Shown here: positions 9,601-21,509 of the stretch, piece by piece
Position numbering within the stretch: the stretch's first letter is position 1
How the letters are laid out: each line of letters opens with the position of its first letter
NCBI RefSeq assembly: GCF_021347895.1
Contig: NC_067118.1
Span: forward strand, 17,081,011-17,145,010
Length of the DNA stretch: 64,000 nucleotides
Reading direction: 5' to 3'
Origin: Acanthochromis polyacanthus
Lineage: Eukaryota; Chordata; Actinopteri; Pomacentridae
Position numbers and translations under genes: made by a program
Notes under the pieces: model-generated
Told to the model about the DNA's origin: nothing
The model's database searches: none
The model's input: only the letters and a program-made list of their open reading frames with translations

Positions 9601-10500
9601 CACACATAATCCTACAGGCTCAGCAAAACACCTGTTGCAGAATAACTATTGTTAAAAGTTTGCTGTCATACTCCCCCAGATCATCAGACTCAGATTTGTT
9701 AATGGTACCACTATCTAGGCTTAAGTATTAAAAGTAATCTTTTAGATATTTTTGGTCTTTTGTACTGTCAACCTTGAGCTTAGTCTCTTCAAAGGCAGCA
9801 GTTAGTACATTGCTGTGCTCTGAAGGGTTTGCTTTGTTTAGGCCTTTCATTTGCATACCAAATGAGGTCTGGAGTGAAGCGCAGGAGCCTCACCTGAACT
9901 TATTTGAGTATTGATGGCTATCTGGCAAGCTGGTCACGCAAGACAGGATGTAAGGACATCCATCAGCAGCACCGAGCCAACAGCTTCAGATGCACAACAA
10001 ACATGCAAAGGCAAATAACATCTGCTTGCATACACATGGTCACACTCCAAACTGCAAACACAATATTGCTCCAAGGCTTTTCATGTAACAAGTAACAAGC
10101 TACAGAAATTTTGGGGTCTTTTTTGTACTCTGTAGAGGTACAGAATACATTTTGGCTGTTATTTTGTGATGTCTGATTTTGCAATTGAATGTATTTAGCA
10201 CTAAAACATGATGTTTGGCCACTTTAGTGTACAGCATACTATAGAAGTGAGTGAAGCTCTGTACAAAATCACTTCATTGTCAAATTGTTTAAATATGTAT
10301 CGCCTTGCAGTAACCTTACTATGCCTTGTTCTGTACAATCAAATTAGTGCTAGGTTTCTACTACTGTTTGGCTGGTCACAGATCTTACTGTATTATTTTC
10401 TACTTATGAGTTGTGACTGTGGGAACTGTATTTCCAAGATAGTGTTTCTAAAATATTTGTTGTTGCATTTTCATAAGAGGAAATACTCTACTTGTCATTT
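9601..10500. other. no gene seen
   Basis: AT-rich sequence. Frames such as 9904-10095 and 10208-10528 show no domain, no splice support and no codon bias that I can see. Confidence 0.5.
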
Positions 10501-10600
10501 TATGGATACAGCGATTATAGAGAGGTGATACAGTTTTGAATCTTGCAGCTTTTAAGTGGTCTTGCACAGGACTGTACTCATTTCTGTTGTAAACTGTAAC
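10500..10600 (+). mobile_element. 3' fragment of a Tc1-like element
   Basis: The segment ending GTACTCATTTCTGTTGTAAA matches the right terminus of the Tc1 relic at 45,805-47,012. In both, the end is preceded by a CACAGG or TACAGG block. Only the terminal hundred bases remain, next to the pentanucleotide repeat. The left limit is approximate. Confidence 0.55.
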
Positions 10601-10606
10601 CTTGAC

Positions 10607-10709
10607 AGAAGAGAAGAGAAGAGAAGAGAAGAGAAGAGAAGAGAAGAGAAGAGAAGAGAAGAGAAGAGAAGAGAAGAGAAGAGAAGAGAAGAGAAGAGAA
10701 GAGAAGAGA
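10607..10709. repeat. (AGAAG)n microsatellite
   Basis: About 20 perfect pentamer units. They abut the Tc1 terminal fragment, so the repeat may have grown from the end of that insertion. Confidence 0.97.
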
Positions 10710-10837
10710 TCTTTATTGCCATTGCTAAACAACAATGAAAGGCAATTTAACAGCGCTTTGGAGTAGCAGCACACAACAAAAGTATTGCAAATATCTTGCA
10801 GTTCATAATTCCATTTATGTGTATCTTCTTCCAACAT

Positions 10838-12339
10838 TCACCTAAGTAAGGCATTTACTGCAAAATATATTGGTTTATTTATTTTACATACTGATATTAA
10901 ATCAAGTACACTAATTAGACCATTTATGTGCTCATATTTTTTCTTCCACAGCTTCTGCAAGGCTTCTTAAAAAATAGATGCATTTTTAAAACTTTATTTT
11001 ATTCAATTCTTTTTATGTAGGCATACTTTATCTGCCCCACTTCGCAGTTAAGTCCGTGATTCATAATGATTGTTCAATGACTCCTTTACCACAGCTTTAG
11101 TTGTTGGGTTTTATGTCTTTACTGATACCTGATACACTGCAGACATGAATGAGTTTGTGCACTGGATGGACCCTCAGTACAGTAAGAGATGGATGTAAGC
11201 CACAGCTTGTCAAGTGAGTAAAGGAAAACATTGGCTCATGTTTGCTTTATCTTTACTCATGTGCTGTTGCAGAACATTTCCATGTAGCCATTTACTAATT
11301 CAGAAGGTGACTCATAAAGCTGAGCATGTATCTCCCTTCGGGGCTTTCACATCAGCCACGATGTTGCTTTTATTCTGCTTAGGCAGTGAAAATCACAATA
11401 CACTCAAGAGGTAACCTTTGAGGATGCAGTCAGGCCTTTAAGGCATAAGAGAGTCTAAGAATGTGCTGTTTTTCCCCCCCCAGACATATCCAACAATTAC
11501 GAATTAATCATTTAACTTATCCAAAATACCGGATCTCTGAGCACACGTGTCGATATACAACCTTCAGAATGTGAGGACATGACTCTATCATTATGTCAGA
11601 TCATCAGCTATTACCTAATGTCACCTGACACGGTTACATTACATAGTTGTGGCGCAGCAATAATCTGGCAGTTTACATCAACCTGTGGTGAAGAACGGCG
11701 TAACAATTAAGAACCAAGTAATCCTACACACTTTCTTAAACAGCATCTTAGTCCTCAGATCTTCAACAGGTAAAAATGTATTTTTCTCATAAAAGCTTGA
11801 GAACCAAAGTAGTTTCATTTAAGAGAGCACAATAAGCTGCTAGTGTGTGTGATGCTTACTGTGTTTCCTTCAAAGTCAAGAGTTTTTGATGGTAAGTACT
11901 GGATAATAACTATATGTGCTGAAGTCAAGTGTGTGCACCATGAAGTCCAGAAAGAAGTGAAACCAGGTGCAAAGAAGGAAATTCACTTTAACGGACTGAG
12001 TCCATTTTCTGCTATCTTGCTGTGGTTCATATTGAAATGTGGTGAAAACAGGAAATTTGTTTGCATGCTGTGTAATGGTGAAAAGGTCATTAGTTTTGAA
12101 TGCATTTCCACATCAAAACACATTTTTAAAATGACCTGTTTAAATGTCACAGGATCACTAAAGCTGCAAACTGATTTATCCTCTGGGGAGCATGAAAGTC
12201 TGTACAAAGTTCCATTGCAATAAATCCAACAGATAAAAGTAATATGCTTGAACCAACTTATCTGATCTATTGTGACAATCAAATATTACTATCTGATTGT
12301 TACAGCGCAGGTGCAGGGCATTTTTAACCTGTATCAATC
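10838..12339. other. no gene seen
   Basis: AT-rich and without recognised repeats. The frame at 11843-12223 (126 codons) has no domain I recognise and its composition is like its surroundings, so I do not call it a gene. Confidence 0.5.
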
Positions 12340-12790
12340 AATGAATGCCTCTTTAATAATAATAATAATGGATTTTATTTATAAAGCACATTACATTTGT
12401 GGACAAATCTCAATGTGCACAATCAAGAAGACAATAAAAACAATGATAAAGACAATACAATATAATTTAAAAATTTAAATACAGTAAAAGCAAGGAGAGA
12501 GGTCAGTTTGCAGCCAGCACCGGAGGTGTGCTAGGAGGCTAGCACCATGTTAGCACCACGGTCCAGCTGAAACGGGACACCTGGCTTGTAAAACATCCAG
12601 ATAAAGAAGATCCCCGCGGTTTGTTTAATGATGAGGAAAACACAATCCGGGGGAAAAAGGTAGACAGAGTCTGCAAGGGTTTTTAGAGGCTGTGGGCAAG
12701 GAGAAGCGGCGAACAGTCAACGCCAGCGTCCTCTCCCTTTTAACGCCAGTGTCCTCTCCCTTTTAGCTTAGTTAGCTTGCCACAGTGTCA
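12340..12790. repeat. probable interspersed repeat with (AAT)n start
   Basis: It begins with AATAATAATAATGG and the phrase TTTATTTATAAAGC, which are common at ends of fish retroposons. It is followed by a CpG-bearing unit and, near 12718-12770, a direct repeat of about 26 bp containing AACGCCAG and GTCCTCTCCCTTTTA. Family not recognised. Confidence 0.4.
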
Positions 12791-13971
12791 AGAGCATTTG
12801 GGGTCTTCGTATAGCCAGTAAGGACATTACACATCCCATATTCTGAGAATGTGCTCTGAAGAAACTTAACTAATGTTGTATATCATGGTATTGTGTGTAT
12901 GCTTATGAAATCCAACTGATCAGTATTTCACATAACACATAACATCACGTTAGTAGAGCTGTATGCTGATGCTTTATGCTGCTTGTGTTTAAGTGAACAG
13001 ACACCTCATACTGTAAACCCGATCTTGAACAATACAGTGGTGGAGTCGTATAACATATTCAGCAGTGATGAATAATGAATAGCAAATTTTGCACAATGCA
13101 AAGCCATCAATAGCTGCTGCTCTCGCTGGTTTACCAAATTAGAGGCCTTATCACTCAATGTGCAGCATCTGTCTGTTCAGTCTTTTCTGTTGTTTTATCC
13201 ACCTGTCTCCTCGTCCTGCCCTCCTGCTCAGGTGACTATGGGATAATTATAGAGATTCACATTGTCTTAGAGGAAATTGGAGGACTTAGCCCAGGTGTGA
13301 TGTTTAAAGGCCCCTCATTACACTGATCAGGACTCAACCACTGATTTCTACCAAGTCTCTCGCCAATTAGCTCCCTGTCTGCTCACAGTTAAGCCCCCCG
13401 CCCCGTACAGTAGATAAAGAAAACTCGAAATACATCATTTGTGTGTGTCTTTGACTTTTTCTACATTACAATATTTTACATGTGTATTGAAGTTTTATCT
13501 TTGTCTAATTGTGAAGAGAAACAAGCCTCATTTCTTTTTACAAAGCCTGAGAATCACCAAGGGAGCAGCGTGAACACAAGCGGTCTAGCAACTACAGCCG
13601 TGCTCTGACTTGCCGCCTGCCACACAGCAGTGGGTAATTGGCCCCAAAGGATTTAGGGCGGGATGGTGTGTGTGGATGGCGCGGTCATAACCCATAATCT
13701 CCAATGGGGCATGTTGCTATAGGGAAGCAGAGTGAAGCATAGCAATTATCACTACATCTTCTGTTTGGCTCATCCGCTTTTTTAGAGTCAATCTGACATC
13801 AGTGACAAGCACAGAGATAAATGGAGTCAAAATGTGCATAAATGTACTAATATTTGTATATTTTGCTGTTCAGTTTCCATTTTTCTCTGTTAAACATTCA
13901 CTATTAACACTTCTGGGTCATTCCTTTAATGGAGTGGTGACCAATAGCCTCACTACAAGTAATAGCATGAC
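12791..13971. other. no gene seen
   Basis: Single-copy looking, mixed composition, no supported frames. Confidence 0.45.
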
Positions 13972-14053
13972 TGCACTACTGGTCAAAAGTTTTGAGACAA
14001 TTTCTCATTTATTTGAATGAGAAAGTGTCTCAAAACTTTTGACCAGTAGTGTA
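13972..14053. mobile_element. 82-bp palindromic MITE, copy 1
   Basis: The element is almost entirely a foldback: left CACTACTGGTCAAAAGTTTT, right its reverse complement ending GTAGTGTA, with the centre CTCATTTATTTGAATGAG. These ends resemble Tc1/mariner termini. It is too short to encode anything and must have been moved in trans. Confidence 0.85.
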
Positions 14054-14493
14054 CATTCATTTGATTTGTCAGTGCTTTGTCAGAGCTTTTAATGCGGTCT
14101 GAGATGGAACTAAAGATCAGTATGTGACACCTACACACATTATATGCATAGAGGAGCCAGAAGGATATTAAGAAGACATGAACTCTCCTGGAAATATGAT
14201 TTGTGAAATTTTAGGAAGTATTTTCTAGTATTCTTTAAAATACTAGTTCAAGTATGTTGCTTTATCTGTGCATTTCTGTCATTTCTCTATTTTCATCATT
14301 ATGAATCTTGCATTAAATTAGGCATTTATTTATAATTCCTGCGTGACAGTAAATATTCAGTTCTTACATCAAAGCATTACAGCACAAGATCATAAACTTC
14401 AATCACTTTAGTTATATTCTGTACTTTATAATTGCTCTATCTAACTGCATGAAAATGAACGATGAACACCAGAACTTTGTTTTTCTCCGGCTG

Positions 14494-14575
14494 TACACTA
14501 CTAGTCAAAAGTTTTGAGACAAGTTCTCATTCTTTCGAATGGGAAAGTGTCCCAAAACGTTTGACCAGTAGTGTA
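14494..14575. mobile_element. 82-bp palindromic MITE, copy 2
   Basis: The same foldback as at 13,972-14,053 and the same length, with scattered substitutions (for example CTACTAGTC and CCCAAAACG). The two copies are only 440 bp apart. Confidence 0.85.
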
Positions 14576-14591
14576 TTTATCTGCAAGTCTG

Positions 14592-14780
14592 CATTGCGAC
14601 TCCACACAGAAAAGAATTGTCAGACGAAGTTGAAAATCTGATGTTAAGACTTCAAAGAGATGGTAAAGGATTCTGGAAGAACTTTATGAGTGACCAAATA
14701 AAAATCAGTGGAAAAAGAGTCGCAGCAGTAATCAGCAGGTATAACACAAGCCAAAGTACTACACTTTCCAAGTACATTTA
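14592..14780 (+). pseudogene. Tc1-like transposase N-terminal fragment
   Basis: The frame 14617-14802 reads SDEVENLMLRLQRDGKG and then RVAAVISRYNTSQS. This is the layout of the paired helix-turn-helix start of Tc1 transposases, where a short basic stretch is followed by a V.AII.. recognition helix. The related relic at 17,350-17,480 has the same order. No catalytic part follows. Confidence 0.5.
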
Positions 14781-14900
14781 TCAGAATCAGAATCAGCTTT
14801 AGTGGCTGATTACGTTCACAGCATTTAAGGAATTTGGTTTCAGCTGTTGGTGTCACCCTAGGAATAAGGAAAGAGAATAATTTAAAAAAGCATAATAAAT
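14781..14900. repeat. fish interspersed repeat starting ATCAGAATCAGCTTTA
   Basis: The phrase ATCAGAATCAGCTTTAGTGG, followed by GGAATTTGG, is a very common teleost retroposon terminus, known by sight and not by database search. The AT-rich tail runs to about 15,000. Confidence 0.55.
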
Positions 14901-14999
14901 AAATACTATAGAAAGAAGAACAGAAGCAATTTAAAATTAAAAATTGAAAAAAAATCAAAACAATAATAGTAGTAATAAAAAATAAATGAAAAAATATGT

Positions 15000-16978
15000 A
15001 TAGATATTTAGAAATCTGGAAAGAATATATAAATACGGCAGTGCAAAATGGTAATTGTTACATTGACAATACAGCAGAACACTGTATTTCAAAAATGTTC
15101 AGTCTGTGTGCTTGTCTGAAAACCAAAATCCCTTTTTTTAGAGAATATGGCTGGTTGCAGTTAAATCAGAAAGCTACAGGACACTCGACTGCATAAATGC
15201 AACCATACTTTCTACATGGCACTCAATATTTTCATTCAAATTAATTTGCTTTGAACAGTTTATACTTGTAATTTTGATACTCCTGACCTCTTCGATATAT
15301 TTGCACACAAGTAGTGAGTTTCATTTTGCCAGAAACTGTATCAATTCAGAAAATCTAGCAAGATGTGAATAGAAGCATAACTTTAAAAAGTTATTTTTGT
15401 AATAATAATTACTAACACAGAATGCCCCGGTTGAAATTAATCATCTGTCATGTGCTCATAATTCTATAATGTGATACTTCAATTCCTTTTGTCAAACCTT
15501 TTTTAAATTTGCTTTTTATTTTTCACTGTAGTATAATTTTTCTATTGAATGCAGGTTGTGATAACTGTGGTTTATGTAGTTTACAATTTTAAAAACAGTC
15601 ATAAAAAATGGTAGAATGTATGATGGTGCTAAAGCTGCTGTAAATAACATGTCACATGAGAAGTAAATCTTCAAAAGTGTTTCAGGTTAAGTTCAATGTC
15701 TTTGAATGGACTCGTCTCTTTCCTTTGCCTACATGCGCACACAAAGTCCTACACATCCTAAAGCTTGACTCTGGTTGCAGGTTAAACACACCTGCAGAGC
15801 TGCCGGCTGGCTCAGATTTCAGTCATTCACAGTGGAGACGTTGCAGTTTGTTTAGGAAATGAGCGTAAATGCTGACCTCAAGGTCATCATTCATTGTGTC
15901 CTACTTTAAATAGCTTGTCTGCCTCGCCTTCCTCACAGCCAAATTCAGTATTGTTGTGCTTTAAATGGTTTGTGTGTGTTCACTTTGAGGGCATTATGAG
16001 GTGCTATGCTAGCATACCATCTCCAAACACACCTGCCTGTTTCATCCAAAAGACTTTCTGTTTGGTCTTGTGTAATTAGCTCGCTATGTAATGTGTTTAC
16101 TGATGCATTAGCATGAGAGCAATGACAATGATTATCAGAGGAAGAGCTGCTTGCTTTAGTTTACGTGTATGTTGAATTCAGTCATGCATGGCAAATTAAT
16201 AAAGGCACTAACAGAAGGTGAGTGGCCATTATACAAATCTTTGGTGCAGGGATAATTCTGAAAGGGAAACCAGTACACACAGCTGATTACCATTAGTCTC
16301 AGCAGTCAGTTGCTGTGTGTGAATTTAAACTTTTTCAATCAGTTCAAAGGATCTCGGTAGTTGCAATTGCAGTTCCAATTTGGAGTAACTCCAGGTCATT
16401 AAATCAAACTGTTTTCATGCCAAAACATCTTATATTAGCTTACTTGTTAAGATCATAGATATATTACATGATGCATGGAAAACATGTGGCAGGAAAACAC
16501 TGCTGTTAGGACTTTATCCAGCACCAAAAGTTAAATATTACAATATATTATAATTGGAATTTGACAGTTCATAATCATACATAGCCCCTTTCAACGGGAT
16601 GATACCTGGAGCCAAATATTCCTTGGAACCAAATCAGGAACTAAATGCCTTCTTGTGTAATCCTTATTTACATTTCCAAAACATCTGAACAATGTGACTA
16701 GCAGACAATAGCCGGTGACTAATGAAAAAGCAAAAACTTTGTTTTAGACTTGAGACTAAAACAAGAACACGGAGTCATTGCATTCTTCTTGTGACAGTTC
16801 TAAACATCAGTAAACAATATATAATATGTAAACCTATAATGCTATATTACTGATGCCAGTGGCAGGCTGTACTGTGTTTTTGCTGAGTAAATACTGCCAT
16901 AGCAGCTTCAGAACTTCTGTTCAACCCATCAGAGCTGCTCAGTACAGCAGACTCCAGCCTGGTTCATCACAAAAGGCT
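15000..16978. other. no gene seen
   Basis: AT-rich. Frames up to about 70 codons only, none supported. Confidence 0.5.
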
Positions 16979-17600
16979 ACAGTCTACAACAGAAGCAAGA
17001 ACAGCCCTGTGCAATGTCACCTAAATGTCAAAATGAATTAAATTGCATCGCCTCACAATAACTGCAGTATTTTGAAGCTGAGAAGTAGAGTATTTCCTCT
17101 CATGAATCCCAAAAAAATAAATTTCATTATGACTACATTAAAATTAAAGGCCTTATAGCAGAAACTCAATTAAAAGTAAAGACATTCATAATCATTGGCA
17201 GACATGTTAGAAAACCTGTGATCACTGAAACAACATTGAGTTCACCTGCAATTTCCAGTTACTCTAATTGGATGAACTTCATCAAATGAACTGTTCTCAC
17301 GGCTTGGACCTATGAACTGTGTCTATCTGCATGTCTGCATCATGGCTCTATATAAAAAAAATACTTTACAAAGATGGAAAAGGATACAGGAAGATCAGTG
17401 ACCAACTAGAAATCAGTCATAGTACTGTTGCAGCATGATCAGAAGATATAGAACAAGTAATAGTATCACTAATCAGAGCTGCAGTGGCAGTCCTCCTAAA
17501 ATGACACCCAAGACAGACTTTCACAATCTAGCTCTGAAAAACAAACAGGCACATGCTTCAGACTATCACGGGAGTTATCAGTGGAAAATAGAAGATGTTT
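16979..17600 (+). mobile_element. truncated Tc1-like element
   Basis: The left terminus near 16,979 (CTACAACAGAAGCAAGAACA, then CCTGTGCAATG and CACTTAAATGTC-like sequence) matches the left end of the element at 45,805. It continues through the 5' flank (GATCACTGAAACAACATTGAG) and a decayed N-terminal transposase stretch near 17,350-17,520. No catalytic domain or right end follows. Confidence 0.65.
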
Positions 17601-18650
17601 TTAAAAATAATTAAATAAAAAAATTTTTAAAAATCTGCAAATTAGTCACAACCAGTATGTATGCAGCCAGTGAGGGGAGATAAATCTCCCTGCAATGAAG
17701 GCAGGGTATCACTGGAGACTAACAGAATCTTAAAACTGAGAAATTAAAGATGGATTTCATTATACTGTTCGATTAAACACAAATTATTAGTGACAGCAAA
17801 TGTATGAAATCTCCTGGAGATATGCATGACAATTTGTGAACTTTTTACACTGTGCAACACATCACCACTGATGCCTTAATACTGTTCATCATTTAGTGGA
17901 AAGTATTTTGATGAAGTACATTTACTCAAGTATGGTACCATAGTAGAGTTTTGTGGTACTTCTACTCAGCTATATTTATTTATTAGCTTTAATCAGTACA
18001 TACACTACCATTCAAAGGTTTGGGGTCACCCAGGCAATTTCATACTTTCCATGAAAACACACGCTTTTATTCATATGTTAACATAATTGCACAAAGGTTT
18101 TCTAATCATCAGTTAGCCTTTCTACACCCTTAGCTAACACAATGTAGCATTAAGACACAGGTGTGATGGTTGCTGGAAATGTTCCTCTGTACCCAATGGC
18201 GGCTGGTGGTGAAATTTGTTTGGTGGGCTAACAAATGCATAATACTGATTAAATGGTTAACACAGCTGCAAAAGCAACATCCCCTATGATACACACAGTT
18301 ACATCAATGACAGGTACACTATACTTTTTAGTGCTCTACATCAACACTCTCTCTCACTCACTCACTCTCTCTCGCACACACACACACACACACACACCAC
18401 TACAAAACGTGTTCCAACTGCAACGACTGCCCACAGATAGCCTGCTGCAACTGTCTGTTTGGCGACATGTAGTGCAAAGCACGCCTTCAGTACAACAGAT
18501 GACCTCAGCAAAAACAAGGTGTCACAGTCCTTTAACAGGTCAACATGGGCCTACCTTATTTGAAAAGAAGCTCACATCGATGGCCGATGTGATCCCAGTC
18601 TCTTAACTTATAGCTTTTCCTCCAAAGACATTGAGGAAAGGTTGTTGCTA

Positions 18651-18897
18651 GAGGTACGAACCCGTACCCGTAGCCTGTGGCCTACGGCACTTTCCATTTG
18701 CCAATCAGATACGCGAGATCTGGTCACGTGACTCCCGGTAGACGCTGGAGGTACGGACCCGTAGCATCGGTACTACAGGTGGTTAGCAGCTTCTTGACTC
18801 GTGAGACTCGCGTACGGGTCCGTATCTGTCTGGCAAATGGAAAGTGCCGCATCCGTAGGCCACAGGCTACGGGTACGGGTCCGTATCTGTAGACACT
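18651..18897. repeat. CpG-rich inverted repeat inside the hAT-like element
   Basis: The outer arms of about 58 bp, 18651-18709 and 18832-18893, are reverse complements with few changes (GTAGCCTGTGGCCTACGG against CCGTAGGCCACAGGCTAC). The inner region repeats the motif TACGGACCCGTA several times in both orientations. Composition is much richer in CpG than the surroundings, so this is probably a third-level insertion. It encodes nothing. Confidence 0.8.
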
Positions 18898-18954
18898 ACC
18901 TTGAGGAAAATGGACATGAAAGCAAATAGCTTAACCTTTTCTCGCTGCGTCAAA

Positions 18955-19192
18955 GGCCTGTGGGCTGACTGAAGTTAGCCCAAATGATCAGTAAATCACG
19001 GGGGCGGGACATGACACCTGTCAATCACTTACAAGAATGAAATGAATGAAAGCCACCGCTGTGTTAACTCGCTGCTATTGGTCAAAAGTCAGTGGCCTGT
19101 GGGCTGACTGAAGTTAGCCCAAATGATCAGTAAATCACGGAGGCAGAACATGACACCTGTCAATCACTTACAAGAACGAAATGAATGAAAGC
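18955..19192. repeat. tandem duplication, period 139 bp
   Basis: A 99-bp block beginning GGCCTGTGGGCTGACTGAAG at 18,955 is repeated from 19,094 with few differences (ACGGGGGCGGG versus ACGGAGGCAGA). The 40 bp between the blocks is present once. It is internal to the hAT-like element. Confidence 0.85.
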
Positions 19193-19582
19193 GGACTGTA
19201 TCTGCTGGGGCTGTAAAAACAAGCCCATTTAGAGATATTCTATGTTTTTCTTTTGACTGATTGGTGCTGTTGCTACCTTTTTTTTCACCTAAACTTAAAA
19301 CAATCTGTTGTACGTTATTTAAAAAATAATTTTCTCATCTTTTTTGTGTTTGTTGGGGAGGGCTTAGCCCTGTTAGCCCATTTATACCAGCCATCCCTGT
19401 CTGTACCCCTATGTAGATATTCTATTAAAAATCAGCCGTTTCCAGCTAGAATAGTCATTTACCACATTAACAAAGTGTACACTGTATGTCTGATTAATTT
19501 AATGCTATCTTCATTGAAAAAACTGCTTTTGTTAAAAAAAGGACATTTCTAAGTGACCTCAAACTTTTGCACAGTAGTGGAT

Positions 19583-20298
19583 ATGTTTCAAATTCACGTA
19601 ATGAGGACAAATACAACTAAAACATTATGAGAAGGTACCCAACACAAGACCCAACAGTATGTAAGTTGTTCAAATAAGCCAAATGTTTGCCTGTCAGATG
19701 ATACATTAATATTTGTAATAATATGAGATATATTATTTTTAAATGACCTATTCTGCATGTAGTATTCTTATCTTTGATGCTTTGGCGCCTTTGATATGGT
19801 AAGGAATACAAGTATGCTAAAACAGCATACTTTTACTCTGGCAAAATTGTAGATGCAGATTTTTTACTGTAACAGTATATTTATACTATATATGTCAAAA
19901 ATCTGAATATTTCAATTATGACTGAAGATTATGATGGCACACGAAGTGGCACTATATGCTGACAAATGTGGGCTAGAGTGATTTCCAAAGGTTCATTCTG
20001 CTGTTTTTAGCTTCAAGGTGTTCATGAATCCCTTATAGTGATGTGAAATATCTTTGAGCAAGAAAACAAATTGTCAATGCAACCTACCACATTGCAGAAA
20101 TTCTCATTATTTTGAGTTAAATGATCAAAATGAGTGAAAATTTAACTTCAGATGAATGCAACTATTACTGTTTTTGTAATTAGTAGTTTTTCTTCTGTAG
20201 CCTTTCTAAAGGTGCATGTTTCAGTCTTACTGCTGATAGAAAACCTTTGACCTGTAGAGTACATTCACTGTGAGTTTGGTAATGACTGATCTCTCCCA
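19583..20298. other. no gene seen
   Basis: AT-rich single-copy looking sequence with no supported frame. Confidence 0.45.
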
Positions 20299-20309
20299 CA
20301 GAGTGTATC

Positions 20310-20642
20310 ATGGGGTCCGTCTACAGAGCAGCAGCAGGTCGTGCTAATGATGCAAGACGTGTTTGTGATGTGGAGACTCTCTGGGGAAGCAGGGTTCAGG
20401 TGAAGACACCGTCAGGAAGCTGCCCACAGGGACCAGTTACCAAGAAACACAGGCCTCCTCTACTCAACATCCTCCATGTGCGGTGCCTCACCACTTCCTC
20501 CATGGGTGACAAAAACAAGACAACAGACTGCAGCAGAAATCCTGAAGTGACTAAAACAAATCAGAAGTCAGACTCTGAAAATAAACCTGATTCACCCTCT
20601 GAACCTCTTCAATCACTTTCGACTTTATTTGCACCTTCATGA
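20310..20642 (+). CDS. unassigned ORF, possible terminal exon
   Basis: This is a 110-codon frame in otherwise repeat-free sequence. It is preceded by a pyrimidine tract and acceptor (CTCTCCCACAG at about 20,291-20,301) and ends with a stop, followed by ATTAAAAC-type AT-rich sequence about 80 bp later. The N-terminal half is basic and rich in R/K/S (RAAAGRANDARRV), and the second half is polar and rich in S/K/E/P (SDSENKPDSPSEP). I recognise no family. It could be a last exon, a small mitochondrial-type protein, or chance. It is listed because its composition and splice context are better than those of other frames in the region. Confidence 0.25.
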   Translation: MGSVYRAAAGRANDARRVCDVETLWGSRVQVKTPSGSCPQGPVTKKHRPPLLNILHVRCLTTSSMGDKNKTTDCSRNPEVTKTNQKSDSENKPDSPSEPLQSLSTLFAPS

Positions 20643-20989
20643 GAACTGCACGTGGCTAGAAGCAATGCAAACTCAGAAGTGTCAGCTGTGCAGCAATACT
20701 TAGTCTGAATGCCAAAAATCCTATTAAAACATTTTTTTTTTAAAAACATGAATTTCTTTGTTTTCCATAAGTGAAAAGAACCTAGAATCAACATTCAACA
20801 TTTTACAAGTTACCACAGGTTATACCTATACTGGGGAAAAGGGTCTTCCACATGCTATAGATGTTTTACACATTACATTTCCCTCCCAACTCATCTTTTC
20901 ACACTACTGTGCACAACCACTCCAGAATAGAACAGGCTAGAACTTTTTTCTCATTCTAACAATTACAACATAATTAAAAAATACAACCT

Positions 20990-21445
20990 AGTCAGTTCAA
21001 AAAGTAGCCTAACTAATGTAAAAACAGGGCATTAAAATAACTTCAAGAAATAATAGATTAAACCCTAAAAGGATTGCATGAAACATCAAAACTCACACAC
21101 ACAAGTGTACATATTCACTTCCTATTCTTCCTATTCTTACTATTGCACTTGTGATATATTGCACTTATTCCACAGTCCAATCTAACTGAGTGATTATTGC
21201 TGTTCGGTAAAAACAGTTTTTGAGTCTGTTTGTCTGTGTTTTGATTGACCTGAACCGTCAACCTGATGGCAAAGGTTCAAACAGGAAGCGGCCGTGGTGA
21301 GAAGTATGTTGCTCTGTACTTTTTAAAGACAGAATAAAACGATATTTCAGCTTCCTGAAGATATCTTCCAACAACTTACTGCTCATAGCCTGCACTTTTG
21401 TCATATAACTGTGTGTCACCACTGAGTAGTCATGGCTTCTCACTT
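20990..21445. repeat. fish interspersed repeat fragment
   Basis: The phrases AAACAGTTTTTGAGTCTG, GACCTGAACCGTCAACCTGA and GATGGCAAAGGTTCAAACAG are typical of a widespread teleost retroposon body, probably the same family whose terminus is at 14,781. Recognition is by memory only. Confidence 0.45.
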
Positions 21446-21509
21446 CTCACAGATATTTTTTAGTGTTAAATTTTGAATATGACAATTTAATATAAAATTA
21501 TTTCTGATG

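Larger units (their letters stand above)
18195..19399. mobile_element. 1.2-kb hAT-like element nested in the MITE
   Basis: It is flanked by a direct repeat CTGTACCC (18187-18194 and 19401-19408). Including the preceding T gives 9 bp. Its ends are imperfect inverted repeats: AATGGCGGCTGG on the left, and on the right the reverse complement CAGGGATGGCTGG, followed in each by a GGGCTAACA block. An 8-bp duplication and a CAGGG-type end are hAT features. There is no transposase frame, so it is non-autonomous. Confidence 0.75.
18001..19582 (+). mobile_element. Tc1-type MITE, interrupted by a hAT-like insertion
   Basis: The left end (18001-18194, TACACTACCATTCAAAGG) and right end (19400-19582) match the uninterrupted copy at 61,443-61,812 when joined. 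The shared internal phrase CTCTGTACCCCTATGTAG is split by the insertion at 18,195-19,399. This is direct evidence that the MITE is the older element. Confidence 0.85.

Noticed and set aside
11843..12223. 126-codon plus-strand frame
   Set aside because: No domain, no splice context, and composition like the surrounding AT-rich DNA.
18677..18892. ORF in the CpG-rich inverted repeat
   Set aside because: The frame is a by-product of the palindrome. The reverse strand codes for an equally meaningless reading.
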